A stretch of 64,000 bases of DNA from Peptococcaceae bacterium (GCA_009782825.1 WRII01000005.1:1-64000); one strand, 5' to 3'; shown: positions 35,259-44,055, numbered from the stretch's first letter. Program-made: numbers and translations. Notes: generated from the sequence alone by a model not told the origin.

Positions 35259-36059
35259 CTATAGTTTATTAAAGAATTGTGCCAAAGAGTCGATTTTCAA
35301 CCTCATGTTCTCCTGCACAAAAGACTTAACATAAGTGTTAGCAGGTTTATCGATAATCTCCATCGGAGTGCCAATCTGTTGAATAACTCCCTTTTCCAGT
35401 ACCATAATTCTGTCGGACATCGCCAGAGCTTCCTCCTGGTCATGGGTAATATAGATCATTGTGGACCCAAATTCCTTCTGAAGGCCTTTGATCTCCGACC
35501 GCAGCGAAAGCCTCATTTCCGCATCCAAAGCCGACATGGGCTCATCCAATAAAATAACGTCAGGACTTGTCGCCAGAGTCCTGGCAATAGCCACCCTCTG
35601 CTGCTGACCTCCTGATAGTTTATAGGGACGTTTATGCATATGTTCTTTCAATCCGACCCGGTGAATCAAATCCACAGCAATCTTATAGGCATCCTTCTTT
35701 TTCTCCTGATCGAACTTTAATGCATATTGAACATTATTCAGAACCGTCATATTCTCAAAAAGAGCATAGTTCTGAAACACAATTCCCATCTTACGCTTAG
35801 CCGGCGGAAAAGCAGTTATATTGATACCATCTTTATATATTTTGCCTTGAGTGGGTTTCAGCAGTCCCAGCAAAACCCGGAGGATTGTTGTTTTACCACA
35901 ACCGGAAGGGCCGAGGATAGAGAGAAATTCTTTATCCTCGACCGCAAAACTAACATCCTGCAAGATTGTGTTATCACCGAACTCCACTCTCAGGTTTTCG
36001 ACAGCAAGCTTGCCGTGACATTTAGCTTCGCATCTGGCCTCGTCCATCAATGGATCCAT
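35259..36059 (-). CDS. ABC transporter ATP-binding protein
   Basis: A 266-residue nucleotide-binding subunit: Walker A GPSGCGKTT, Q-loop FQNYALFENMTVL, signature LSGGQQQRVAIAR, Walker B VILLDEPMSALD, and switch ITHDQEEAL. It is of the CysA/PotA/FbpC group. Its start overlaps the end of the binding-protein gene by 13 nt; the permease follows 14 nt after the stop. The chain has no long regulatory domain. Confidence 0.93.
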   Translation of the reverse strand: MDPLMDEARCEAKCHGKLAVENLRVEFGDNTILQDVSFAVEDKEFLSILGPSGCGKTTILRVLLGLLKPTQGKIYKDGINITAFPPAKRKMGIVFQNYALFENMTVLNNVQYALKFDQEKKKDAYKIAVDLIHRVGLKEHMHKRPYKLSGGQQQRVAIARTLATSPDVILLDEPMSALDAEMRLSLRSEIKGLQKEFGSTMIYITHDQEEALAMSDRIMVLEKGVIQQIGTPMEIIDKPANTYVKSFVQENMRLKIDSLAQFFNKL

Positions 36060-37024
36060 TTATCAAGGATACGAGTCTTCTCTTCAGGAGTGTTGACACC
36101 CATATCCGAATATTTTATATCCGAAGGATAATTGGGAATGGAAAAATCTAAATCCTTATAGATTTTTTCCGGATAGAATTTCTCTTTATCGGCCTTGATA
36201 AGGTCACTGTAAAAATAATCAAAAACTGCTTTGACCGCGGCTTTGTCTTGTCTGCTGTCAATCATCCCCATTCCGTAACGGGAAACCGGAGACCCCTCAT
36301 CAAAATAGACAATCTTAAGATTGGCGCCTTCGTTGATTTTGGTAACCGTCTGCGCTGTCATACCCAGGCCAATACCGGCCTCGCCCCGCACCAAATCGTT
36401 AACAGGACCGGATCCTGATGTGGTGAATTGAGTAATGTTTTTCGCGAGCTCATCCATATACGCAAAAGCCTGGTCTTCCCCCATGGCAACAATCAGGCTC
36501 TTCAGGAACATGTAGCCGGTGCCTGATGATTTTGGGTTCGGCATGGAGACAAGACCTTTGTACTCAGGCTTAATCAAATCAGAATAGCTGGTGGGTTCCT
36601 CAACACCCTTGTCTTTGAGAACATCAGGATTGATGGCAATACATCCTCCGTTTTTGCATTCCGGAATAAACTTCTTCGAGGGCAGAACCATATCCTCCAC
36701 AAAGGGAGCGAAGTCATAATCGGAGAGCTCAGCCAGATAGGGCTCGAATTTTGACGCGTAGCCATAATCACAATCAAAAACAATATCGCATTGTATATTT
36801 TTTCCTTCGGTCATCAGCTTATTCGCTAAGGTCCCGGTCGCCATTTCCTCAATAATAATGTCATAATCTGGAAACTTCTCCTTGAGCCTGCTCCTAAACT
36901 CCTCATTGCGGTAATCCTCTGCCCCTGAGTAAATCACCACTTTGTTGTCATCCTCTTTTTTGGTGCAGCCAAAGGCCGCCATAAGAACTGTTAAAACCAG
37001 CAGAATACCCAATACCCTTTTCAC
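36047..37024 (-). CDS. extracellular solute-binding lipoprotein (family 1) of the ABC importer
   Basis: A 325-residue lipoprotein. The signal KRVLGILLVLTVLMAAFGC ends with a lipobox Cys at about residue 20. The mature part has NKVVIYSGAEDYRNEEFRSR, IIIEEMATGTLANKL and GIGLGMTAQ, typical of Fe3+/polyamine/phosphonate-type binding proteins. I chose GTG 37024 because AGAGGGG lies 6 nt upstream and the signal peptide starts here; the open frame to 37087 adds residues without a ribosome site. A perfect 15-bp inverted repeat lies 54 bp upstream in the leader. Confidence 0.9.
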   Translation of the reverse strand: MKRVLGILLVLTVLMAAFGCTKKEDDNKVVIYSGAEDYRNEEFRSRLKEKFPDYDIIIEEMATGTLANKLMTEGKNIQCDIVFDCDYGYASKFEPYLAELSDYDFAPFVEDMVLPSKKFIPECKNGGCIAINPDVLKDKGVEEPTSYSDLIKPEYKGLVSMPNPKSSGTGYMFLKSLIVAMGEDQAFAYMDELAKNITQFTTSGSGPVNDLVRGEAGIGLGMTAQTVTKINEGANLKIVYFDEGSPVSRYGMGMIDSRQDKAAVKAVFDYFYSDLIKADKEKFYPEKIYKDLDFSIPNYPSDIKYSDMGVNTPEEKTRILDKWIH

Positions 37025-37077
37025 TTTCAGCCCCTCTTCTCCGGCATTTTTTTGGTAGATTAATTGTTTTGTAATCC

Positions 37078-37115
37078 ATGGAAACATATTTGTCGCCGGT
37101 CAAATATGTTTCCAT
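37078..37115. promoter_or_regulatory. perfect inverted repeat in the leader of the ABC operon
   Basis: Two 15-bp arms (ATGGAAACATATTTG and its exact complement) flank the 8-base loop TCGCCGGT. It lies 54 bp upstream of the GTG start of the binding-protein gene. It could be an operator for a dimeric regulator or an RNA hairpin in the leader. The rest of 37116-37437 holds a small CAACTGCTGGATT direct repeat near 37249 and presumably the cupin promoter. Confidence 0.5.
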
Positions 37116-37437
37116 CAAAAATGTTGCTGCGCCTTTTGCTTAGCCTTCATTTTTAACACAAACCGCATTCGCAGGATTCGTCATGAATCGATTAATTATT
37201 CAAATATATGTTGAATTTCATCTTAGCATGCTTTTCATGATCATGTCAACTGCTGGATTCAACAACTGCTGGATTCAACAACATGCCACATCATCACATC
37301 ATCTGCAGATGCGCGGGTGCGGTCAAAATCTTATTCTGACTAATTTTTGGACAATTTTTTACTATCAATTTTCTGTTAAATGAGGTATGCTCATGTTAAT
37401 ATGATCATAATCCCAGAATCCCATAGGAGGTGTAAAC

Positions 37438-37842
37438 ATGTCCATATTTAAAGAATTCGAAGAGGGAAAATTGTATCTATCATCAGGCCTTACCGGCACA
37501 GAAGAACAGCCCGTGGATGCGAAATCCATTGCCTGGTCGCCCCATGCCAAGTTTGACGGGGTGGAGCTCAAGCACTTGATCACAGCTAAGGATACGGAGG
37601 GCGTCTTTAGCTACCATCTCGTCCGTATTGCTCCCCAAAAGAAAATCGGCCTGCACATCCACAACACACAGTTGGAAACCCACGAAGTTATTACCGGAAG
37701 CGGCCTGTGTAAGAAAGCCGATCAGGAAATCATCTACAAGGCAGGTACCCTATCCGTCTTACCTGCCGGCATTGAGCATGAAGTCACAGCTGGCCCTGAC
37801 GGTCTGTCCCTTTTTGCCAAGTTTATTCCAGCATTGTGTTAG
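37438..37842 (+). CDS. cupin-domain protein
   Basis: A 134-residue single-domain cupin. Motif 1 contains KKIGLHIHNTQLETHEVITG and motif 2 GTLSVLPAGIEHEVTAG, with His/Glu metal ligands. The function is unknown; small cupins bind metal and may be isomerases, lyases or sensors. AGGAGGTG lies 7 nt before the ATG. It is transcribed away from the ABC operon and is followed by MITE copy B. Confidence 0.87.
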   Translation: MSIFKEFEEGKLYLSSGLTGTEEQPVDAKSIAWSPHAKFDGVELKHLITAKDTEGVFSYHLVRIAPQKKIGLHIHNTQLETHEVITGSGLCKKADQEIIYKAGTLSVLPAGIEHEVTAGPDGLSLFAKFIPALC

Positions 37843-37906
37843 GGCCGCACAGCGGTGCTCGTTCCACACGGCTTAATCACTCCGCGCTGCGGTACCCAAT
37901 CCCTTA

Positions 37907-38213
37907 GGGACTGTAACTAAATAACTTTGACATTATTCCTTGTCTTTTTGGCGGCAGGTGCTTGCTCTGATAGTTTGCTGTTGGCGATATGCCGTTGGCT
38001 ATTTACATTCGATGCTTGAGTGCTTGCGCCATGTTTCGTTGAAAATCCTTGAAAACCTTCCAGGTTGTCTGCGGATTTTCGCCTTGCCTGACGCAAGCAC
38101 TCAACATCGATTCTAGATAATCATCTGTCCGCAGCTAAACGCCAACTATCAAGGCCAACACCAAACGCCAAAAATCCGGCGGCCTAATGTCAAACTTATT
38201 TAGTTACAGCCCC
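37907..38213. mobile_element. MITE with 'GGGACTGTAACT' ends, longer copy B
   Basis: The ends are the same as in copy A at 19174-19331 (GGGACTGTAACTAAATAACT, right end AGTTACAGCCCC). The shared core is interrupted on both sides by an extra inverted pair of ~75 bp (near TGCTTGCTCTGATAGTTTGC on the left and CAAGCACTCAAC...AACGCCAAC on the right), so B is about 307 bp and would fold into a longer hairpin. Its last base is the first base of the stop codon of the AraC gene on the minus strand. Confidence 0.88.
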
Positions 38214-38977
38214 TAACAGGTTTCCTTTATGTTCTTCTGATATACTCTTCTGACACATCCCCTATATTCAGAAGGCGTGAAACCAACAATGTTTTTGAAG
38301 CATTTAATAAAATGGCTCTGGTCATAAAAACCCAGAGCTAAAGCAATATCTATAAACAGCTTCCCATTTTCAATCATTCTCTGAGCCTTACGGATTTTGC
38401 TTTGAAGGAGGAATTTGTGCGGTGTCACGCCAATATGTCTTTTGAATTTTTTGATGTAATGGTGCAGACTATACCCTGCTTCACCTGCTGTCACCTGTAA
38501 TCTGTTATGGTTCTCCGGTGCACGCCAAAAGGCATGCGCACTTGAGAGAATAATACGATCCGACGGCTGAGGGGCTTGACAAATGTACAAAGCCTCGGCA
38601 GCTTTTGCTAATAACACGGCATTCACATTGAGCCCGAGTTGATGTAGCGCTTGTGAGAGAACGCTGGACAAATTGGCTGGCGCGAAAGTCGGAGATTCGA
38701 CAAGGTTTTTGTTTACACATATGGACAGCATCTCATAGGCATCTGGCAGCAACAGGGCATGGACCTGATACGGAGCCACAATAAAATAACTTCCGGACGA
38801 GTAAGTTGTGAAGGCCTCATGACATTTCAGGGTAATTTGTCCGCATAGGATCAGTCCGATTGTGTAAACCGAGACATGGTTATGTTCTTGGTATTTTATA
38901 GATTTGTTTTTTAGGTGGATGATTTCCCACTGCTCACAACGGCAGTAGACTGCTCGACCCATCATGCTCACGATCAA
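38213..38977 (-). CDS. AraC-family transcriptional regulator with cupin-like sensor
   Basis: A 254-residue regulator. The N-terminal ~100 residues resemble an AraC-type cupin (EHNHVSVYTIGLILCGQITL, FIVAPYQVHALLL). The C-terminal ~100 residues have two HTH units, including YSLHHYIKKFKRHIGVTPHK and DIALALGFYDQSHFIKCFKN, ending VGFTPSEYRG. The stop codon TAG uses the terminal bases of MITE B, so the final residues may be MITE-derived. The target is unknown; it may regulate the cupin gene downstream on the other strand. Confidence 0.88.
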   Translation of the reverse strand: MIVSMMGRAVYCRCEQWEIIHLKNKSIKYQEHNHVSVYTIGLILCGQITLKCHEAFTTYSSGSYFIVAPYQVHALLLPDAYEMLSICVNKNLVESPTFAPANLSSVLSQALHQLGLNVNAVLLAKAAEALYICQAPQPSDRIILSSAHAFWRAPENHNRLQVTAGEAGYSLHHYIKKFKRHIGVTPHKFLLQSKIRKAQRMIENGKLFIDIALALGFYDQSHFIKCFKNIVGFTPSEYRGCVRRVYQKNIKETC

Positions 38978-39199
38978 TCGCTCACTTTCTTAGGGTTCCT
39001 GTAGAACGCTTTGCGCATTCATTACTTTGTGACGACTTAGTAATGCCATTGAACCATATTCAGGTTGTGGACATAGTCCTCTTTAGCTATAGTATATAGT
39101 TCGTTTGCCCCAAAAACAATAAGAATTAATACAGATTTAAGGACTTCTTAATATCTCTCGTGTTAGAATTAATATATTAATAATTTGGAGGGGAGAATT

Positions 39200-39781
39200 A
39201 TGAAAAAGAAATTTATATTATCTTGTGCTTTTGTTCTTATACTAAGTTTTGTTCTTACTGGATGCACAGATTCTTATCAGGCAGGAAAGATAACAGATAA
39301 TTGTTACGAAAACGAGTCTTTGAACTTAAAGTTTACGGCTCCTCAAGGGTATCAAATAAAATCGGGAGAGGACAGTGAAGTAGAAATTTCTTCATCCGGG
39401 AGTGGTTCTTCTATAATTTTGCTTGTTGAGAATCCTTTGGCAAGTATAGGTTCCACTGAAAAATATATTGAGGCATTAAAAAACGATATTTCTAAAGAAA
39501 TTGATCAAGAAAACGAAAAGCCGATCACTATAGGAAGGAAGATAAAAAACCATTCATTTAGCGATGAAATTACAGAGGTAGAAATAGCAGGAGAAACTTA
39601 TCAAAAACTATCCTGCACCATAATCAAGGAGACCTTAGTAACCCGCGAAAGCACAATAAAGCAAGATTATTATATTCGCAAATGCAAAAATAGAATTATA
39701 GTTATTATCGCGACATATGGAAATTATGGTAAAAGTGAAGCAGGAATGGATGAATTGATGAACAATTTCGTAACACTCTAA
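39200..39781 (+). CDS. lipoprotein of unknown function
   Basis: A 193-residue protein. The signal KKKFILSCAFVLILSFVLTG is followed by a lipobox Cys at residue 22. The mature part has NLKFTAPQGYQIKSGE, an acidic region and Tyr-rich strands, similar to small PsbP/DUF-type extracellular lipoproteins; I make no firm family call. ATG 39200 follows GGAGGGG. The gene is the only cargo of the inverted-repeat-bounded segment 38997-40023. Confidence 0.75.
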   Translation: MKKKFILSCAFVLILSFVLTGCTDSYQAGKITDNCYENESLNLKFTAPQGYQIKSGEDSEVEISSSGSGSSIILLVENPLASIGSTEKYIEALKNDISKEIDQENEKPITIGRKIKNHSFSDEITEVEIAGETYQKLSCTIIKETLVTRESTIKQDYYIRKCKNRIIVIIATYGNYGKSEAGMDELMNNFVTL

Positions 39782-39917
39782 TGCGGGCTTTGCCCGCAAG
39801 TGGTCAGTGATCAGTGGTTAGTGGTCAGTGATCAGTGGTTAGTGGTTAGTGGTTAGTGGTTAGTGGTTAGTGGTTAGTATTGGATTTTCTTGTTTTTTAT
39901 TGACGCTTTGCGTCTGT
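39782..39917. repeat. dispersed repeat family 2, long copy
   Basis: This begins with the TGCGGGCTTTGCCCGCA palindrome right at the stop of the lipoprotein gene, continues with about 11 tandem AGTGGTTAGTGG/AGTGGTCAGTGATC units, and ends with GGATTTTCTTGTTTTTTATT and GACGCTTTGCGTC. It is the longest tandem tract of the four copies; the number of units differs between copies. Confidence 0.85.
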
Positions 39918-40051
39918 AAGTTACTAAAGCGGACTAGGTTCACAACCTATACTTGGTTCATTGGGATTATTAAGTCGTCACAAAGTAATACAAAGTAATG
40001 AATGTGCAAAGCGTTCTACAGGAGTTAGTGCCCTCACAAAGTATTATTTCC

Positions 40052-41494
40052 TCACTCCAACCCATGAATAAACAACCCGCTTCTCAACTTCGGCTCAAAC
40101 CACGTCGATTTGGGCGGCATCATCTTCCCCGCGTCAGACACCCGAAACAATTCCTCAATAGATACCGGATACAAGGCAAAAGCCACAGCCATTTCTCCTG
40201 AATCCACACGATTCTCCAACTCACGCACCCCGCGTATCCCTCCGACAAAATCTATCCTCTGATCCCGGCGCGGATCCTGTATCCCCAGAATAGGCGCCAA
40301 GACTCTATTTTGCAGCAGAGACGCATCCAGCGCTTCCGCCGGATCTTCTGGCATGCCGTCCCCCGGTACAGTTAGTTTATACCATTTTCTGTCCAGATAC
40401 ATAAATAACTGACACGTATTTGACCCTGTTGTACTGTTCACTGATTCTATGATGCTCACTTCTTCATTCTTTCTGTTGTTCCCTAAATCTCCGACATTCG
40501 CTTTATAATGGACATCATGGACATCATGGACATCATGGACATCGCACATTATACGCTGTGCATCATCAGGCTCATTTTCCCATATAGACCCCGACTTATT
40601 ACTAAACACACCAGCAGAGGCTTCACCCTGCGCATTGCCCAATACCTCCACTTGAGCTACGTCCCCAACCTTGCACAAAAACTCATCAGCCGTTAACCTG
40701 TTCAAATCCCGTACCACCCGGTTGTACGCCATAATATACATCTGATCATTGGGAAAAATCACCGCCAAAGCAAAGTTAAAACCTTCCTCTCCCGTATAAC
40801 CGGGCTTACCCCGGCGTCTTTGCAGACCCACCTGCACCGCCGCAGACATGCGGTGATGTCCATCAGCAATATAAAAATCCTCCACTTGCGCAAACGCCTC
40901 TTCCAATTGCCTGAGGACAGCTCCATCATCAATACGCCATACCTCATGCATCACTCCATCTTCAGCTGTGAAAGCGTAGAGGGGACGTTGACCTATCCAA
41001 CCCTCAATCACATCATTGATACTTTTTCGGGAACGATATGTGAGAAAAACCGGCCCCGTATGTGCCCCGCATCCATCCACATGCCGAATCCGATCCCGTT
41101 CCTTCTCTTCCCGGGTCAGCTCGTGTTTCTTGATCGTCCCTTGCAGATACTCATCAATACTGACACAAGCCACAAGACCCGTCTGAGCCCGTCCCTCCCG
41201 GGTCAGCCGGTAAATATACAGGGCGGGATCCTCCTCTTGGATGAGGATCCCCTCTTCTCTCATGTGAGACAGCGCCAAAGCAGCTTGGGCATAAACCCTG
41301 TCCTCGTAAGGAGCAACATCGTCATCAAGATCAATCTCCGCCCGATCCACATGCAGAAAAGAGACAGGGTTGCCCTGTGCCATCTCCTTGGCTTCTTCGC
41401 GGTTCATAACGTCATAAGGCAAGGCCGCCACACGAGCCGCATACTCCGGAACCGGCCGTATCCCTCGAAAAGCCTTTACTATCATTTCACTCAC
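40052..41494 (-). CDS. DUF1015 family protein
   Basis: A 480-residue protein of unknown biochemical function; DUF1015 genes commonly neighbour serA and serC in Clostridia, as here. Typical features are FRGIRPVPEYAARVAALPYD at the start, NPVSFLHVDRAEIDL, and FYIADGHHRMSAA near residue 207. A variable stretch at about residues 289-360 contains four DVH units (318-329) from a 9-bp repeat at 40508-40543 and looks like an insertion. The start is a GTG inside the 19-bp tandem repeat at 41489-41621, with an ATG three codons later as alternative. Confidence 0.88.
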   Translation of the reverse strand: MSEMIVKAFRGIRPVPEYAARVAALPYDVMNREEAKEMAQGNPVSFLHVDRAEIDLDDDVAPYEDRVYAQAALALSHMREEGILIQEEDPALYIYRLTREGRAQTGLVACVSIDEYLQGTIKKHELTREEKERDRIRHVDGCGAHTGPVFLTYRSRKSINDVIEGWIGQRPLYAFTAEDGVMHEVWRIDDGAVLRQLEEAFAQVEDFYIADGHHRMSAAVQVGLQRRRGKPGYTGEEGFNFALAVIFPNDQMYIMAYNRVVRDLNRLTADEFLCKVGDVAQVEVLGNAQGEASAGVFSNKSGSIWENEPDDAQRIMCDVHDVHDVHDVHYKANVGDLGNNRKNEEVSIIESVNSTTGSNTCQLFMYLDRKWYKLTVPGDGMPEDPAEALDASLLQNRVLAPILGIQDPRRDQRIDFVGGIRGVRELENRVDSGEMAVAFALYPVSIEELFRVSDAGKMMPPKSTWFEPKLRSGLFIHGLE

Positions 41495-41621
41495 ACCATT
41501 ATATCTTACTCACACCATTATATCTTACTCACACCATTATATCTTACTCACACCATTATATCTTACTCACACCATTATATCTTACTCACACCATTATATC
41601 TTACTCACACCATTATATCTT
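41489..41621. repeat. 19-bp tandem repeat, seven copies
   Basis: Seven perfect copies of ACTCACACCATTATATCTT plus a degenerate eighth. On the minus strand every unit reads AAGATATAATGGTGTGAGT and contains a TATAAT box. The array abuts the DUF1015 start codon and lies 31 bp from the serA stop. It is a direct repeat without spacers, so it is not a CRISPR. Confidence 0.95.
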
Positions 41622-41652
41622 ACTCACACACTATATCCCTCTCACTCAAACA

Positions 41653-42819
41653 TCAAATCACCCTCACACGGACAACAGACTCAATCTTCTCCATTTCTTC
41701 CGCCAAGTTTTTGCCATCAATCTCATCCACATCAATATCGATCAGCGTGTACCCAACCATATCCTGACTTTGGTTGATCATATCGCTGATATTGATACCC
41801 TTGCTCCCCAGGAGCCCTGCCAGTGCCCCCACCACTTTGGGAACATTCTTATGAACCACACAAACCCTTTTCCGTCCCGTATAGCTTAGAAAACAGGACG
41901 GGAAATTGACTGAATTGCTGATATTTCCCCGCTCCAGATACTCTTTCAGCTGCATACTCGCCATCATGGCACAAACCTCTTCCGATTCCGGCGTAGACGC
42001 CCCCAGATGCGGAATAGGAAGAATAGCCTCATTCCCCAACAATTCCGGCACCGGAAAATCCGTCACATAACAGCCTATCTTCCCCTCTTCAATAGCCGCC
42101 AGCAGATCATCATTATCCACCAGCCCAGCCCGGGAGAAGTTCAGCAGACGCACACCTTGTTTCATGAGGGCAAAACTTTCTTTGTTAATCATTTTTTCCG
42201 TTTTAGAACCGAACGGAACATGGATCGAGATATAGTCGCACCCCCGATAAATCTCCTCCACAGAAACTGCCTTCGCAACCCTTCTGGAAAGATTCCAAGC
42301 CGCGTCTACGGACATAAAGGGATCATACCCCATGACCTCCATCCCCAAACGGTACACATCGTTAGCCACGCGGACGCCAATAGCGCCAAGCCCAATCACG
42401 CCCAGCTTCTTACCCATGAGTTCAGGTCCTACATACTGAGCCTTCTTCTTTTCCACCTGCTCAGCCACATCCTGCTGACCTTGCAGAGATTGCACCCAAG
42501 TAATACCTTGATGAATTTTCCGGGAAGATAACAGCAGCGCCGCGATAACCAGCTCCTTAACCGCATTGGCATTGGCCCCCGGCGTGTTGAAGACCACAAT
42601 TCCCTTGTCCGAACAGGTCTGCAACGGAATATTGTTGACCCCAGCCCCGGCTCTGGCCACAGCCTTAAGCGAAGCAGGCAACTCCATGTCGTGCATCTTG
42701 TAGCTTCTCAGCAAAATGCCATCCGGCTGTGGATCCTCTTTCCGGATCATATAATCCTTCTCCGGAAAACAGTCTAATCCCTGCTGGGCGATATTATTTA
42801 AGGTAACAAGTTTAAACAT
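41653..42819 (-). CDS. serA: D-3-phosphoglycerate dehydrogenase with C-terminal ACT domain
   Basis: First enzyme of serine synthesis. NAD-binding GKKLGVIGLGAIGVRVANDV (residues ~139-158), catalytic Arg in LLNFSRAGLVDN, and a His in LPIPHLGASTPES. The last ~80 residues are an ACT domain (VPKVVGALAGLLGSKGINIS, YTLIDIDVDE) that probably binds serine for feedback inhibition. I chose ATG 42819 because GGAGGG lies 7 nt upstream; a longer frame from 42858 is possible. It lies downstream of serC on the same strand. Confidence 0.95.
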   Translation of the reverse strand: MFKLVTLNNIAQQGLDCFPEKDYMIRKEDPQPDGILLRSYKMHDMELPASLKAVARAGAGVNNIPLQTCSDKGIVVFNTPGANANAVKELVIAALLLSSRKIHQGITWVQSLQGQQDVAEQVEKKKAQYVGPELMGKKLGVIGLGAIGVRVANDVYRLGMEVMGYDPFMSVDAAWNLSRRVAKAVSVEEIYRGCDYISIHVPFGSKTEKMINKESFALMKQGVRLLNFSRAGLVDNDDLLAAIEEGKIGCYVTDFPVPELLGNEAILPIPHLGASTPESEEVCAMMASMQLKEYLERGNISNSVNFPSCFLSYTGRKRVCVVHKNVPKVVGALAGLLGSKGINISDMINQSQDMVGYTLIDIDVDEIDGKNLAEEMEKIESVVRVRVI

Positions 42820-42907
42820 TCTGATTCCCTCCACATTTTTCTTATTGTATAGGTGCATAAGATTGATTTTTTCTTATTCCATAGTATTGAGTTAATCCCC
42901 TCATCCC

Positions 42908-43993
42908 TCAACCGTTCTGCGCCTCAAATTCCTTCATGAAATCAACCAGCGCGTGTACCCCTTCCCGGGGCATAGCGTTATAAATACTCGCTCTCATACC
43001 CCCCACAGAACGGTGCCCACCTAAGTTGACCAGTCCCTTCCGCTTGGCTTCTTTCAAAAATTGAGCGTCAACATCAGGATTCCCCGTCACAAAGGGAACA
43101 TTCATCAAGGAACGATCCCTTTTATCCACGGTACCCTGGAAAAGCTTCGAATTATCCAAGAAATCATACAGCACAGCCGCTTTGTCCTCATTATACTTCT
43201 GGATCGCCTTCACGCCGCCCTGAGCCGCCAGCCATTCAAACACAAGCTTCGCCATATAGATGCCAAACGTCGGCGGCGTATTGTACAAAGACTTATTGTC
43301 CGCATGGGTTTTGTAATCGAACATCGTTGGAATATGGGGCAGAGGATTCCCGATCAGGTCCTCCCTGATAATGACGATAGTTAGGCCCGCCGGGCCAATA
43401 TTCTTCTGGGCCCCCGCATAGATCAGGCCAAACCGGCTCACATCATACGCCTCCGACAGAATAGAGCTGGACATATCCGTCACCAAAGGAACACTGCCCG
43501 TATCAGGCAGGCTGGTGTACCGCGTACCATAGATGGTGTTGTTCACAGTAATGTGAAAATAATCCGCATCCGGACTGAACGTGCTCGGATCCAAGTCCGG
43601 AATATAGGCGAAGGTTCTATCCGCCGAAGACGCGATAGTAGTGACCTGGCCGTAGCGCGCCGCCTCTGAAGCCGCTTTTTTCGCCCATTGCCCTGTGATG
43701 ACAAAATCCATCTTACCGCCCCGCACAAGATTCATCGGCACCATGGAAAATTGCATGCTGGCGCCTCCCTGCAGGAATAAAATCTGATATCCCTGAGGAA
43801 TGTTCATGAGTTGACGCAGCAGGTCCTGGGCCCCCATTATGATTTCTTCAAATGCCGCCGAGCGATGACTCATTTCCATAACCGACATCCCTGCCGTTTC
43901 ATAAGCCACCAGCTGCTTCTGGGCTTTTTCCAAAACCTCAACCGGCAAAACCGCCGGTCCGGGTGAAAAATTGTAAACGCGTTCCTGTTGCAT
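42908..43993 (-). CDS. serC: phosphoserine aminotransferase
   Basis: PLP-dependent class V aminotransferase converting 3-phosphohydroxypyruvate to phosphoserine. It opens with RVYNFSPGPAVLPVEVLEKA, contains LFLQGGASMQFSMVPMNL and the PLP-Lys segment IYAGAQKNIGPAGLTIVII (residues ~192-210), and ends with GHRSVGGMRASIYNAMP. The 361-residue length is normal. It is followed by serA and DUF1015 in the same direction. A TATAAT-like -10 lies on the minus strand at 44102-44107. Confidence 0.96.
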   Translation of the reverse strand: MQQERVYNFSPGPAVLPVEVLEKAQKQLVAYETAGMSVMEMSHRSAAFEEIIMGAQDLLRQLMNIPQGYQILFLQGGASMQFSMVPMNLVRGGKMDFVITGQWAKKAASEAARYGQVTTIASSADRTFAYIPDLDPSTFSPDADYFHITVNNTIYGTRYTSLPDTGSVPLVTDMSSSILSEAYDVSRFGLIYAGAQKNIGPAGLTIVIIREDLIGNPLPHIPTMFDYKTHADNKSLYNTPPTFGIYMAKLVFEWLAAQGGVKAIQKYNEDKAAVLYDFLDNSKLFQGTVDKRDRSLMNVPFVTGNPDVDAQFLKEAKRKGLVNLGGHRSVGGMRASIYNAMPREGVHALVDFMKEFEAQNG

Positions 43994-44055
43994 GGGGTTG
44001 TTCTCTCCTTACTATTTTTTCTGCCAATTTTTTTTGCCAAACTATCCCTGTGATT

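Larger units (their letters stand above)
38997..40023. mobile_element. 1.0-kb segment bounded by ~90-100-bp imperfect inverted repeats
   Basis: Left arm 38997-39086 (TCCTGTAGAACGCTTTGC, then ATTCATTACTTTGTGACGAC, then TTGAACCAT...GGTTGTGGAC) is matched on the opposite strand by 39920-40023 (GTCGTCACAAAGTAATACAA ... GCAAAGCGTTCTACAGGA). Similarity continues for about 90 bp with scattered differences and a small indel. The cargo is one lipoprotein gene and a copy of repeat family 2. No transposase is present and I see no clear target duplication. It may be a non-autonomous element or an invertible segment. Confidence 0.6.

Noticed and set aside
39782-39917. CRISPR-like array from the AGTGGTTAGTGG units
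   Set aside because: Units are contiguous with no unique spacers, and the same repeat family recurs elsewhere.
41489-41621. CRISPR array
   Set aside because: The units are directly adjacent 19-bp repeats with no spacers and no cas genes.
40820-41767. Plus-strand frame across the DUF1015 start and the 19-bp array
   Set aside because: Its regular C-terminal repeat is just the tandem DNA array translated; the opposite strand carries the real gene.
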